Of a DNA stretch of 30,057 bases, positions 17,271 to 25,598 are shown piece after piece. A program made the translations under genes and the position numbers. Position 1 is the stretch's first letter. Every line of letters starts with the position of its first letter. The notes below the pieces were generated by a model, which saw only the letters and a list, made by a program, of their open reading frames with translations, searched no databases and was not told where the DNA came from. The stretch lies in NCBI GenBank assembly GCA_002490525.1, contig DKUE01000022.1:1-30057 (forward strand). Reading direction: 5' to 3'. The DNA comes from Ruminococcaceae bacterium UBA7212. Lineage in GTDB: Bacteria > Bacillota > Clostridia > Oscillospirales > Acutalibacteraceae.

Positions 17271-18626
17271 TCAACAAAAGATTTCTTCGAAGTTTTTAAA
17301 CCCGTGGTGCGAGGTAATGACCGTCACACTGTCCCCGTTTTCAATCGTATCATCGCCGCACGGATAAATGATTTTGCCCTTGCGCAAAATACAGCCGATA
17401 ATAACATTATCACGCAGCTGCAGTTCTTTCAGCGTACTGCCGAGATAAAACGCATCTTCGGCGGCAATACGGAATTCCAAGGCTTCCACACGGTCATTCA
17501 CCAGCTTGTACAGCGTCTGCACACTGCTGCTGCCGGAATTTTCCAGTGCGCGGACATATCCGATAATTTGATTTGCCGCAACAGTTTTGGAAGAAATGGT
17601 TGTTTCAATACCGATACTGCGCAAAATATCATAGGACACACGGTTGACCTTCGCCACGGTTTTGCCCACACCGATAGACGAAGCATACATGGTCGTAATA
17701 ATATTTTCCTCATCAATCGTGGTTAAGGATACAAATGCGTCCTGATTATCGAGCCCCTGCTCGAGCAGAACCGCACGGTCACTGCCATCACCCAACACTA
17801 CGGTCGCATGCGGCAAAAGATTGGCAAGATGTTCCGCACGCGCAGGGTCAATTTCAATCACCTTTACCTTGTGCCCCGTCTCGGAAAGCTGACGCGCAAG
17901 ATAATAGCCCATTTTACCGCCGCCTGAAATCAGCACATGCTTTGTGCGATGGCGGTAAATGCCGAGTTCCTTCATAAACGCCACCATGTCACTGCGTTTC
18001 GAAGAAATATGAATACGGTCATTGGTCTGCAAACGAAAATCACCGTTCGGAATATAGATGTTCTCGCCGCGCTGTACAGCGCAAATCAGTACGCGCGATT
18101 TAAAGCGTTTCGGAATTTCATGCACACACATATCACTGAGCGGATTCTCCTGCGTCAGTTTAATTTCCGCCATATCCACACGGTCACCCGCAAAGCTTTC
18201 GACATTGATTGCCGTTGGGAAACGCAATACGCGCGCAATTTCATTTGCGGCGGCAAATTCGGGATTGACCACCAGGCTCAAACCCAGCTCCTCTTTAAAG
18301 AAATGCAGCTGTTGAGCATACTCCGGATTACGCACACGGGCAATCGTATGGTGTGCTCCGATTTTTTTCGCGACCAGACAGCAAAAGATATTCAGTTCAT
18401 CCGAGGATGTAGCGGCAATGAGCAGACGCGCCTTATCCACGCCCGCTTCCATTTGAACGTCATAGCTTGCACCGTTGCCGCAAAGCCCGAGCACATCATA
18501 GGCATTAACCATTTCTTCGACAACCTTCGGGTCTTTGTCAATAACCACCACGTCGTGACCCTCGTTCGATAAATGTTCCGTTAATGCCGCGCCGACCTTG
18601 CCGTCACCGACAATTACAATATTCAT
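17271..18626 (-). CDS. trkA: Trk potassium uptake regulatory subunit TrkA
   Basis: Peripheral cytoplasmic subunit that binds NAD(H)/ATP and gates TrkH. It has 451 residues in two tandem RCK units. The first Rossmann motif MNIVIVGDGKVGAALTEHL opens the protein and a second, ISGGGKMGYYLARQL, lies near the middle. Each Rossmann fold is followed by an RCK_C domain, the last one ending in IENGDSVTVITSHHGF. This double arrangement is that of full-length TrkA rather than the single-unit KtrA. The ATG at 18626 begins right at the first beta strand and has GGGGGAT upstream, with somewhat long spacing. A sigma-A promoter lies about 60 bases upstream. It overlaps nothing and is followed by trkH. Confidence 0.95.
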   Translation of the reverse strand: MNIVIVGDGKVGAALTEHLSNEGHDVVVIDKDPKVVEEMVNAYDVLGLCGNGASYDVQMEAGVDKARLLIAATSSDELNIFCCLVAKKIGAHHTIARVRNPEYAQQLHFFKEELGLSLVVNPEFAAANEIARVLRFPTAINVESFAGDRVDMAEIKLTQENPLSDMCVHEIPKRFKSRVLICAVQRGENIYIPNGDFRLQTNDRIHISSKRSDMVAFMKELGIYRHRTKHVLISGGGKMGYYLARQLSETGHKVKVIEIDPARAEHLANLLPHATVVLGDGSDRAVLLEQGLDNQDAFVSLTTIDEENIITTMYASSIGVGKTVAKVNRVSYDILRSIGIETTISSKTVAANQIIGYVRALENSGSSSVQTLYKLVNDRVEALEFRIAAEDAFYLGSTLKELQLRDNVIIGCILRKGKIIYPCGDDTIENGDSVTVITSHHGFKNFEEIFC

Positions 18627-18684
18627 CTCGACTGTATCCCCCGTATTTTTACTTCGTTGCACATTTTTCTTTTCGCGACTATAT

Positions 18685-18713
18685 ATAATAGCACGCAACT
18701 GCCTTTGTTGCAA
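18685..18713 (-). promoter_or_regulatory. Sigma-A promoter of trkA-trkH
   Basis: On the minus strand TTGCAA (18708-18713) and TATTAT (18685-18690) are 17 bases apart, about 60 bases before the trkA start. Confidence 0.7.
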
Positions 18714-18832
18714 TGGTAAACGGCAATTTTCGTGCGAAATCTTTTCGCCAAATCTTTTCGCTTTTTCGCAGACTCCGTTTTTTGTAGTATGTGCAAATCA
18801 ACAGCGAACACCCATTATGTGGGGAACAACCT

Positions 18833-18962
18833 TGTCATTCTGCGCGTGGTAGGGCGGGGTGTGGGTCTCCAGTGGAGACCTCTGCATACAGAAATATGCA
18901 GAAGCACCGACCGAGCCGTCAGGCGAGACCTTGCCCCCGCCGTAGAATCTCCCACCACGCAA
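18833..18962. repeat. Multi-stem palindromic element (repeat or structured RNA)
   Basis: Nested and serial inverted repeats: an outer 10-bp stem with one mismatch (18844-18853 with 18951-18960), an inner 7-bp GC stem (18853-18859 with 18935-18941, meeting the outer stem at 18853), a hairpin GGTCTCC/GGAGACC (18864-18880), a hairpin CTGCATA/TATGCAG (18882-18901), and a weak GCC/GGC hairpin (18915-18924). The left edge carries TGTCATTCTG, also seen at other repeats in the window. It folds like a branched RNA or a short palindromic mobile repeat. I cannot name the family. Confidence 0.6.
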
Positions 18963-19048
18963 AGTGAATTAGATCACACGTAGGGTTTATGCAAAATCCA
19001 ATCGCGCTCGGGCGGGCGTGCTGTCCGCTTTGAAGAATTTCATCCAAC

Positions 19049-19085
19049 AAAAAACCGAAAACGAGGACTGTAAAACAGTCCCCGT
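19049..19085 (-). terminator. Rho-independent terminator after ilvD
   Basis: A 10-bp stem with one wobble pair (CGGGGACTGT with ACAGTCCTCG, loop TTT) is followed on the minus strand by TTTTCGGTTTTTT, about 31 bases past the ilvD stop. Confidence 0.85.
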
Positions 19086-19116
19086 TGCTAATGTGATACA
19101 GATTCAATAAATGGTC

Positions 19117-20784
19117 TCAGATTTTCATCACTGCGCCGTCCTTGGCAGAGGAAACCATCTGTGTGTACCGTGCCAGCCAACCGCTTTTGATTTTCGGTTC
19201 GTGCGGCACATATGCCGCGCGGCGTGCTTCCAATTCTGCATCGGACACGCGTACATTCACGCAGGCTTGCGGAATGTCGATCTCAATAATATCGCCCTCT
19301 TCAATCAGACCGATTTCACCGCCGCAAGCCGCTTCGGGCGCAACATGTCCGATAGATGCGCCGCGGGAAGCACCGCTGAATCTGCCGTCTGTAATCAGCG
19401 CCACGGTTTTGTCAAGTTTCATCCCTGCAAGTGCAGAGGTCGGGTTGAGCATTTCACGCATACCGGGGCCGCCCACGGGGCCCTCATAGCGAATCACAAC
19501 CACATCGCCGTCTCGGATTTGTCCGTTGTAAATCGCGTCAATCGCTTCATCCTCGCTGTCGAACACGCGGGCGGGGCCTGTGTGTTTGAGCATTTCGGGT
19601 GCAACGGCACTGCGTTTGACCACGCACCCGTCCTTTGCGATATTGCCCCACAGAATCGCCAGTCCGCCTGTCTCACTGTACGGATTGTCAATCGGGCGAA
19701 TCGCATTTTCATTTTTAATGTAAGCACCCTCAATATTCTCCCCGACGGTTTTGCCCGTTACGGTGAGTAGGGACAAATCCAAAAGCCCTTTCTTGGCAAG
19801 TTCCGCCTGCACGGCAGGCACACCGCCTGCATTGTTGAGGTCGTGCATATGCGTTGGACCCGCGGGCGCAAGGTGACAGAGATTCGGTACTTTTGCACTC
19901 ATTTCATTGAACGTGTGCAAATCAATCGGGCACCCCGCCTCTTTGGCAATCGCAAGCAAATGCAGAACGGAGTTTGACGAACAGCCCAAGGCCATATCAC
20001 AGGCAAGTGCGTTTCTAAGAGATTTTTCATTCACAATGTCGCGCGCTTTAATATCGTTTTCCACCAGATGCATAATCGCCATACCCGCGTGCTTAGCAAG
20101 CTGTGTTCTGCCCGCATGCACAGCGGGAATCGTGCCGTTGCCGGGCAGTGCGATACCCAAGGATTCGCAAAGACAGTTCATGCTGTTCGCGGTATACATG
20201 CCCGAGCAGGAACCGCACCCGGGGCAGGTATTGTTTTCGAATTCGCAAAGCTTCGCATCGTCAATCATATCGGCTTTGCGTGCACCGACCGCCTCAAACA
20301 TTTTGGAAAGCGAGGTTTCCACACCGTCCACGAGACCCGACATCATCGGACCACCCGAACAGACAACCGTTGGAATGTTGATGCGCAGTGCACCCAAAAG
20401 CATGCCGGGCACGATTTTATCGCAGTTCGGCACAAGCACAAGCCCGTCAAATCCGTGCGCCATCGCCATCGTTTCGACGCTGTCGGCAATCAGCTCGCGT
20501 GAGGGCAAAGAATATTTCATACCGATATGCCCCATGGCGATACCGTCGCATACGCCGATAGCAGGCACCATAATCGGCGTACCGCCCGCCATACGGACGC
20601 CCGCCTTCACGGCCTCGGTGAGCTTATCCAAATGGAAATGCCCCGGCACAATTTCGCTGTGTGCGGAAACAATGCCGATTAAAGGTCTTTCCAGTTCTTC
20701 TTTTGTATAGCCCATTGCATAAAACAGGCTGCGGTTCGGTGCGCGTTCCACACCGTGCAATACATTTTCACTGCGTGTATGCAT
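19117..20784 (-). CDS. ilvD: Dihydroxy-acid dehydratase (IlvD)
   Basis: Iron-sulfur dehydratase of valine, leucine and isoleucine synthesis, converting 2,3-dihydroxy-3-methyl acids to 2-keto acids; it also feeds CoA synthesis. The 555-residue length is normal for the ~550-570 residue class. Cluster-binding cysteines are visible in VPNCDKIVPGM (about residue 120) and CPGCGSCSGMYTANSMN (about 186-202). The C-terminal part has TDGRFSGASRGASIGHVAPEA, also a signature. The ATG has GAGGAG 8 bases upstream. It stands alone between a promoter and a terminator, with no other ilv or leu gene nearby and no T-box leader that I can see. Confidence 0.98.
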   Translation of the reverse strand: MHTRSENVLHGVERAPNRSLFYAMGYTKEELERPLIGIVSAHSEIVPGHFHLDKLTEAVKAGVRMAGGTPIMVPAIGVCDGIAMGHIGMKYSLPSRELIADSVETMAMAHGFDGLVLVPNCDKIVPGMLLGALRINIPTVVCSGGPMMSGLVDGVETSLSKMFEAVGARKADMIDDAKLCEFENNTCPGCGSCSGMYTANSMNCLCESLGIALPGNGTIPAVHAGRTQLAKHAGMAIMHLVENDIKARDIVNEKSLRNALACDMALGCSSNSVLHLLAIAKEAGCPIDLHTFNEMSAKVPNLCHLAPAGPTHMHDLNNAGGVPAVQAELAKKGLLDLSLLTVTGKTVGENIEGAYIKNENAIRPIDNPYSETGGLAILWGNIAKDGCVVKRSAVAPEMLKHTGPARVFDSEDEAIDAIYNGQIRDGDVVVIRYEGPVGGPGMREMLNPTSALAGMKLDKTVALITDGRFSGASRGASIGHVAPEAACGGEIGLIEEGDIIEIDIPQACVNVRVSDAELEARRAAYVPHEPKIKSGWLARYTQMVSSAKDGAVMKI

Positions 20785-20871
20785 ATGTATTTCTCCTCTT
20801 TTTATGGATTCCTGTTGCTGATATTTCTGATATTGAAAATATATTTCGAAAAACAGACAAACTTTGTTTCT

Positions 20872-20900
20872 ATTTTAGGCGTTTACACGCAATTTTTCAA
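20872..20900 (-). promoter_or_regulatory. Sigma-A promoter of ilvD
   Basis: On the minus strand TTGAAA (20895-20900) and TAAAAT (20872-20877) are 17 bases apart, with an 87-base gap to the start codon. The spacer holds GCGTGTAAACGC, a small imperfect palindrome that could be an operator. Confidence 0.7.
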
Positions 20901-20974
20901 GATGTTTTTTTATTTCATTTCATTTTTTCAGTTTGCCGGCACTTCGTGAAGCGCCCAACGGGATTGCGGGAATT

Positions 20975-21003
20975 TGTCATTCTTCGCTTCGCTCAGAATG
21001 ACA
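20975..21003. repeat. TGTCATTCT palindromic repeat
   Basis: A 9-bp inverted repeat (20975-20983 with 20995-21003) encloses TTCGCTTCGCT. Its right half, CTCAGAATGACA, recurs at 15785-15796. Short dispersed palindromes of this look are common between genes in many bacteria. Confidence 0.6.
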
Positions 21004-21104
21004 GGTTTTTACACCGCTTGAAAGCAAAGTCGAACTCCGAGCATAAAAACGTCTGTTTCAGCAAAATAGGTGCGAAAGAAATCCCCCCTACGGAGAAACG
21101 GATG

Positions 21105-21620
21105 TTAGTCCTCATACAGATTGTTTTTATCCAAGCCCTGCTCCAATCCGCTCATACCGACCACACGCGGCCATTTGTCGGTTTCGATAATCGTTGTGGC
21201 GTTGATATTTCCCAAATGACAGTAAAAATGCCGCATTTGCCCTATCATACACTCCAACCGATTGTACTTATAGCCCTGCGGATTCTCATATAAATCCCTG
21301 TCACACAGTCCGTCTAGATATGCTAAGATTTTCGATTGCACGGCTTCAAAATAGGCAAGCAAATCCGCTCTTGTAAGCACTTTTTTGCCCATAAAGTCCA
21401 GGCTGTTCAGCCCTTCTTCGTGAAAATCGGGTTCTTCATATTGCATCGGGTTGATAAACCATCGGTCACAGGAATGCAAGGTATGATAGCAGTGCTTCCA
21501 AATCGGCATACCGCACAATCTATAATCCATATCACAAGTGACAAGCGTTACATAAAAATTGTGGAACATAATTTCCACACTTGCCCGTATGGTTTCTACC
21601 AGCCTTCTTTCCATCTGCAT
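21105..21620 (-). CDS. DinB-like (four-helix, putative metal-binding) protein
   Basis: A 171-residue protein resembling the DinB/YfiT superfamily of small four-helix proteins, some of which are thiol transferases or metal-dependent enzymes. The helical N-terminal half has HCYHTLHSCDRWF, and the C-terminal half has IGQMRHFYCHLGNINA. Such spaced histidines form the metal site in DinB-like proteins, and the placement fits. I cannot assign a substrate. The ATG has AGGAAG upstream with short spacing, and a second ATG two codons later is equally possible. It is the last gene of the run starting at 24673, 27 bases after the Nudix gene. Confidence 0.6.
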   Translation of the reverse strand: MQMERRLVETIRASVEIMFHNFYVTLVTCDMDYRLCGMPIWKHCYHTLHSCDRWFINPMQYEEPDFHEEGLNSLDFMGKKVLTRADLLAYFEAVQSKILAYLDGLCDRDLYENPQGYKYNRLECMIGQMRHFYCHLGNINATTIIETDKWPRVVGMSGLEQGLDKNNLYED

Positions 21621-21647
21621 TCACTTCCTGTATACAAAGTTTCCGTT

Positions 21648-22154
21648 TTATAAAATATACCCTTTTTCCATAAAGTATTTAGAATATCGTTTTTTCTGCC
21701 GTTCTATCATTTTACCGGAATTAACAAACGCAATAAAATCCTTTTCCGTCACCCACTTGTATGCATCGGCCTCACCGTCCTGCAAGCGGACAGATACTTT
21801 TTCGCAGTCTGTCACGCATAAAAAGGTGTGAAAAATACATTGACTGTCATCAAAGACAAAGCGCGCGAGTTCCGTAAAATCATTTGCGGAAATACCCGTT
21901 TCTTCAAATAATTCCCGCTTTACACAGGCGAGCTTATCCTCGCCCTTCAGCGCGGAACCGCCCGCTGTAGCTTCCCAATATCCGCCGTAATTCGGTTTGG
22001 TTTCTGCCCGCCGCATCAGCAAATAGCTGCCGTCCGCGTGCCGCACCAGCACCTCGCAGACAAGATGATACAGCCCCTGCGGAATCCCTTCTCCGCGAAT
22101 CAGGTCTGTACCTGCAAGCGTACCGTCCTTGTGATAACCGTCCCAAAGCTCCAT
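21648..22154 (-). CDS. Nudix hydrolase (NTP pyrophosphohydrolase family)
   Basis: Probable Nudix hydrolase of 168 residues. The Nudix box GX5EX7REUXEEXGU is complete, from GSALKGEDKLACVKRELF to EETGI, at about residues 66-88. An N-terminal segment of the type MELWDGYHKDGTLAGTDLIRG precedes it. This start resembles isopentenyl-diphosphate isomerase-like or YfcD-like Nudix proteins, so the substrate may not be a nucleotide. The ATG at 22154 comes one base after the stop of the acetyltransferase gene, with AAGGGA upstream inside that gene. An earlier in-frame ATG at 22175 has no binding site. Coupled translation with its neighbour is likely. Confidence 0.85.
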   Translation of the reverse strand: MELWDGYHKDGTLAGTDLIRGEGIPQGLYHLVCEVLVRHADGSYLLMRRAETKPNYGGYWEATAGGSALKGEDKLACVKRELFEETGISANDFTELARFVFDDSQCIFHTFLCVTDCEKVSVRLQDGEADAYKWVTEKDFIAFVNSGKMIERQKKRYSKYFMEKGYIL

Positions 22155-22155
22155 T

Positions 22156-22683
22156 TTACAGACAGTCCCTTCCATAATAGTCTACGTCTATCACCGTGCC
22201 ATCAGGGTAAGTCTCCTGTGCCGATTTAATAAACGTATGAAATCCGAAATGCTGATAGATTTTCAGATTTTCCGTTTCCGTCGGTTCAACGCCCAAGGTA
22301 ACCCGCTTGTATCCCCTGCACTTCAAATCACGTAGCATAAATCGGAACAATTCCGAAAAATAACCCTTGCCCCGATATTTTTCATCCGTGCGAAAAGCAC
22401 AAAGGTAAGCGGTTTGTGCATCGACCAATCCGTCGCCGTTTTGCACAGTGTCTTTATCAAGCATTGCAGTTGCCTCGCACACGGTTTTTCCGTTTAAAAT
22501 ACCGTAATAAACAATGCTCTGCCCGTTTTTTACACGCGCCGCGGCTGGCGTCTTCCATATTTTCCAATTCGGACTTTTCTGCCGTTTGATTTGTGCATCC
22601 CACTTTGCTTCCAACTCGTCAACCGTTGCAATTTTACAGTTGTACCGTAAAAAGGGGACTGTCCCTTTTTTACGGATTTTCAT
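22156..22683 (-). CDS. GNAT-family N-acetyltransferase with repeat-derived N-terminus
   Basis: Probable acetyl-CoA-dependent acetyltransferase of 175 residues. The acetyl-CoA-binding motif A is seen in LCAFRTDEKYRGKGYFSELF (RGKGY, the usual RGxGx), followed by GVEPTETENLKIYQHFGF, the typical motif B. The substrate is unknown. The ATG at 22683 is the third of three consecutive ATGs and has GGAGGG 7 bases upstream, so it is the best start. Codons just after it encode RKKGTVPFLR, which is the translation of a palindromic repeat at 22645-22675. Removing the repeat would leave MKI joined to YNCKIATVDE, which looks like a normal N-terminus. The start region overlaps the stop of the kinase-like gene. 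Confidence 0.82.
   Translation of the reverse strand: MKIRKKGTVPFLRYNCKIATVDELEAKWDAQIKRQKSPNWKIWKTPAAARVKNGQSIVYYGILNGKTVCEATAMLDKDTVQNGDGLVDAQTAYLCAFRTDEKYRGKGYFSELFRFMLRDLKCRGYKRVTLGVEPTETENLKIYQHFGFHTFIKSAQETYPDGTVIDVDYYGRDCL
22645..22675. repeat. Palindromic GGGGACTGTCCC repeat, copy 1 (within GNAT coding start)
   Basis: A 31-base near-perfect palindrome (15-base arms, one mismatch, central T). Its 27-base core matches the reverse complement of copy 2 at 26805-26831 except for the central base. It resembles REP-type elements linked to TnpA-REP transposases, but no such transposase is in the window. Confidence 0.85.
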
Positions 22684-22685
22684 CA

Positions 22686-23525
22686 TCATTCCCTCCGTAA
22701 ATACGATGAATCTACACAAGACTTCCATTCCCGCATCAATTCTTGAATAGATTGCTGTCTTTTCGTCCTGTCCGTACTTATTGCTTTCACCGCAACAGTA
22801 TAGAATTCTTTCGGCAAAGACCAATGCTCTAAATCTCTTTTATAATTCCCGAAAAGTGCAAATGCCAGCGCGCCCAAGGTGTAGACATTTGTAATTTCAT
22901 CCAGCGGCACGCCGTATTCCAATTCTTCGGGCGACATAAACGCAGAACTGCCCTACATTCTGCCCATATCGTTTACCGCCGGAGATTTTCTGAAAAAATC
23001 AATATCACAGACCGTTGTTTTTTGCTTTTCAAAATCGTACAGAATACTGCCGTCATAAAAATCGATGGCAACAAAATTCTGCGCCGCTGTATATTGCATA
23101 AAATCCAAAACGTCTGCAAAGACCTTCAGCTTCGTTCCTTGCGGCAACGCCATAAACATTCGGTGCGATTCGGGATACATCCTGCCCATACACACGCCGT
23201 CCGCCCATTTGGAAACAATTGCAAATCCGTTATCGATTTCTTTTGATTCAACATATTCAATTAGGTTTTTATGCTTTAAATTTTCATAAATGGGCACAGT
23301 TGTTTTTAATCTGCCGACCGCTTCACACGGCTCGCCGTCATAGGCGGCGGTTCTTGCTCCCGCAAACTTAATAAAATATTTTTCACCGTCTTTTTCCGTA
23401 CCGAAACAGATGTTGCCACTGTCCTGTGCATCAAACACCCGAAATACACTTCCGTATGCACGTAAAAATCCGAAATCGAATTTTTCTTTAATCTGAAATT
23501 GTATTCCGTCAATTTCCTGTTGCAT
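22686..23525 (-). pseudogene. Serine/threonine protein kinase-like gene interrupted by an in-frame UAG
   Basis: Kinase-fold protein of about 279 codons with one internal stop at 22953-22955. Before the stop: EKYFIKFAGA (a likely ATP-site lysine), the catalytic-loop equivalent VAIDFYDGSIL, and CDIDFF (DFG equivalent). After the stop, in the same frame, reading resumes with GSSAFMSPEE, the activation-loop/APE motif, then DEITNVYTLGALAFALF. The stop falls exactly where kinases of this family have GRMWGSSxFMxPEE, so a TGG to TAG change of a tryptophan codon is the simplest explanation. Both parts otherwise read cleanly, suggesting a recent mutation or a sequencing error. The start at 23525 (MQQEIDGIQ) is preferred over a GTG at 23540. 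It lies between a membrane protein gene and the acetyltransferase gene. Confidence 0.85.
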
Positions 23526-23602
23526 AAATATGTAACCCACCGTTTCATTGGCTTTGAGATAAACACTGCATAAAAAGGAATCACCCTTTCTGCGCCGCCC
23601 CC

Positions 23603-24673
23603 TTATTTTGCTTCCGAAAATCCGATTTCACGGAGTATTTCGTTGATTTCGTCTAATCCATCAGCGGAGTAGGCATAAATAAGCACATCTTCTCTGTAAA
23701 TGCATAACTGATGCACACCGTCAATAATTGCGTGAAACCTTTTCCCGCCGTCCGGCACCTCAACTAGGTGCGCGTCACGGTCAGCGTGTTCCCGGTCCGC
23801 TGTCAAATTGTATACAATCCTATTATATACACCGTCCACGGTGTTGCTGTCGGCATAATCGTAAAACTCAAATTTGCTTCCATCCTTTACCCCTGCACAC
23901 ACGTTCATCAGCTTATCTTCGTTGTATTCCCAGTAGGTTACGGGAATTTCATATGTTTCATAGCCCTTGCTGTTCAGAACATTTCGTACGGTTTCTATAT
24001 TGATGTAAAATGCAGAGGAGACGTTTTGCTTGGAATTGTTTGGAGGCTTTGAACCAACAAAATACACAATTCCGCCCATAAAACAAAGAAAAGCAACAAA
24101 GAAGATGATAGATTTAATATAGGCTTTGTTTCTCTCTGATTTTTCCGCTTCAAGCTTTACGCGAAGTTGCTCGGCAAGCTTGCCGTCAAGGGGATGTCGG
24201 GAGTTATAAATTCTGCCTGCTGTAAAAATGCCTAAATTTATAAGGACAAGCACAGCGTCACAGATTAAAGTTACAGATACTTTGTGTGAACTGTGAGATA
24301 TTTCGGCGTAAGTTGCAAGCAATACCCCCGCAAAGCCGAAAAATGCGCAATAATTGGCAAGCTTTAAAAGGCGAAATGACTCTTTCGGATTTGTGCTGTG
24401 TTCGTGAATGAAAAATGCAAACTTACGTTGACTTACTTTCATTCGCCCCGTCTTTTTTGAAAGCGCAAGCTCCTCAGGGTCGGTATACCGCGGGGGTTCG
24501 TCTGTAAATTCAAGCGCTTCTTCTGTGTCTCTTTGCGCGGTACGTTTTAAATATTCCCAGCGTGTCATACCCGTAAGATCGAATGCCCTTTTGTGCATCC
24601 AACGAATACACAAAAAGTTCAGCGGCAGAATAAGAGCCGAAAATAGAATACTGAAAGACAATAAACTCATCAT
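23603..24673 (-). CDS. Membrane protein of unknown function
   Basis: I do not recognise the family. The 356-residue protein has an N-terminal membrane helix (about 3-23), a polar loop of about 90 residues rich in Glu, Asp and Thr, three more helices (about residues 106-124, 131-153 and 188-208), and a C-terminal domain of about 145 residues after VGSKPPNNSKQN. That domain contains a mix of beta-like and polar stretches (VYNRIVYNLTADREHADRD, YREDVLIYAYSA) and probably lies outside the membrane. No catalytic motif is obvious. Two adjacent ATGs (24673, 24670) can start it; GGGG upstream fits either. A consensus sigma-A promoter is directly upstream, and the kinase-like gene follows after 77 bases, so it heads this gene run. 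Confidence 0.8.
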   Translation of the reverse strand: MMSLLSFSILFSALILPLNFLCIRWMHKRAFDLTGMTRWEYLKRTAQRDTEEALEFTDEPPRYTDPEELALSKKTGRMKVSQRKFAFFIHEHSTNPKESFRLLKLANYCAFFGFAGVLLATYAEISHSSHKVSVTLICDAVLVLINLGIFTAGRIYNSRHPLDGKLAEQLRVKLEAEKSERNKAYIKSIIFFVAFLCFMGGIVYFVGSKPPNNSKQNVSSAFYINIETVRNVLNSKGYETYEIPVTYWEYNEDKLMNVCAGVKDGSKFEFYDYADSNTVDGVYNRIVYNLTADREHADRDAHLVEVPDGGKRFHAIIDGVHQLCIYREDVLIYAYSADGLDEINEILREIGFSEAK

Positions 24674-24705
24674 AATACCCCGGTAAATAACGAATATCTA
24701 TATAA

Positions 24706-24734
24706 ATTATATCAGTATCACTGTATACGGTCAA
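24706..24734 (-). promoter_or_regulatory. Sigma-A promoter of the membrane protein-kinase-GNAT-Nudix-DinB run
   Basis: On the minus strand TTGACC (24729-24734) and TATAAT (24706-24711) are 17 bases apart, about 33 bases before the start codon. Confidence 0.75.
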
Positions 24735-24871
24735 AAGCCGAATTGCGCTTTGCTGATGGGGTACTCGCCCAAAATGCCGACCGCTTATAAAAAGCTCTTC
24801 CATCTTTGCTCCAAGAAAGAATTATATCTGCATCGTTTTCGTTATAGGTCAGAACCCCGGATATTTTGTAG

Positions 24872-25564
24872 TTACTCCGCTTTTAAGTATTCAGCAAAGA
24901 AAAATAAAGGCAAGTCACTATTTTTATTTATTCCATCGTATGAAACAGGTTCGCAAGTTTCTTTTAAAACAAATCCGTTTTTTGCCGCAACATTTAAGTA
25001 ATAGGATAATGGACGATGAAAATGCTCTGTCTCACCCCAAAAATCATTTGTGAATTGATAGGGCTTAATATATTTATCTATCGCTTTCGCATACCTGTAG
25101 CCGTTTGAATCTTTAAGCCAACGACAATCATAAAATGCGGGATGTACAATTGAATAATACAATATTCCCCCCATTTTAAGTATCCTTCTGCATTCCGAAA
25201 ATACAAAATCGATATTTTCGATATCCATTAATACTTGATTTGAAAATACAACGTCAAATTGATCGTTTCCAAATGCAAATGAAGCGGTGACATCCATAAC
25301 AGAAAAATCAATAGTAGGGTATCGGTCTCGAGCTATTTCAATCATTTTTTCAGAACCATCAATTCCTATTACATCCGCCCCAATGGTTTTAAAATAATCT
25401 GTATAAACTCCGTAGCCACAGCCAAGATCTAATACTTTCTCTCCGCTAAAATGTTCAAATCTGGCTTTTACTATTCTTTTATTGCTTTGTACAAATTCTG
25501 AACATTCTTGATTTTCCGCATATTTTGACGCAGCCCTATTCCATTGGCTTATTATATCTTGCAT
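24872..25564 (-). CDS. Class I SAM-dependent methyltransferase
   Basis: Probable cytoplasmic methyltransferase of 230 residues. Motif I, KVLDLGCGYGVYTDYF, binds SAM at about residues 42-57; the acidic end of beta 2 is seen in DVIGIDGSEKMIEIA, and FDVVFSNQVLMDIENI gives motif IV. The central fold is that of small-molecule methyltransferases of the UbiE/Methyltransf_11 type; the substrate is unknown. I use the ATG at 25564, which has GGAGAGGG upstream. An in-frame ATG at 25678 would add 38 residues translated through a perfect hairpin and is unlikely. Codon use and base composition are AT-rich compared with the dcw genes, suggesting separate ancestry. Confidence 0.88.
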   Translation of the reverse strand: MQDIISQWNRAASKYAENQECSEFVQSNKRIVKARFEHFSGEKVLDLGCGYGVYTDYFKTIGADVIGIDGSEKMIEIARDRYPTIDFSVMDVTASFAFGNDQFDVVFSNQVLMDIENIDFVFSECRRILKMGGILYYSIVHPAFYDCRWLKDSNGYRYAKAIDKYIKPYQFTNDFWGETEHFHRPLSYYLNVAAKNGFVLKETCEPVSYDGINKNSDLPLFFFAEYLKAE

Positions 25565-25598
25565 TTTTCCCTCTCCAGATCTTGATAATGTAAATTTG

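Larger units (their letters stand above)
18714..19116. other. Non-coding region between ilvD and the trkA promoter
   Basis: No gene is supported in these 403 bases. They contain the ilvD terminator (19049-19085) and a multi-stem palindromic element (18833-18962). Between the two, 18963-19048 shows nothing I recognise. Confidence 0.7.
20785..21104. other. Intergenic region upstream of ilvD
   Basis: No gene is supported. The 320 bases hold the ilvD promoter (20872-20900) and a 9-bp palindromic repeat (20975-21003). No T-box or other amino-acid riboswitch pattern was recognised. Confidence 0.65.

Noticed and set aside
18833..18962. Multi-stem element as a tRNA or tmRNA
   Set aside because: There is no T-loop consensus, no acceptor stem of the right length and no CCA; arms are in the wrong places.
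20785..21104. T-box or other amino-acid leader upstream of ilvD
   Set aside because: No T-box core sequence, specifier stem or terminator/antiterminator pair was found between promoter and start codon.
20661..21293. A 210-codon plus-strand open frame across the ilvD start
   Set aside because: It overlaps the ilvD coding sequence, its promoter and a palindrome; composition looks like the shadow of the minus-strand genes.
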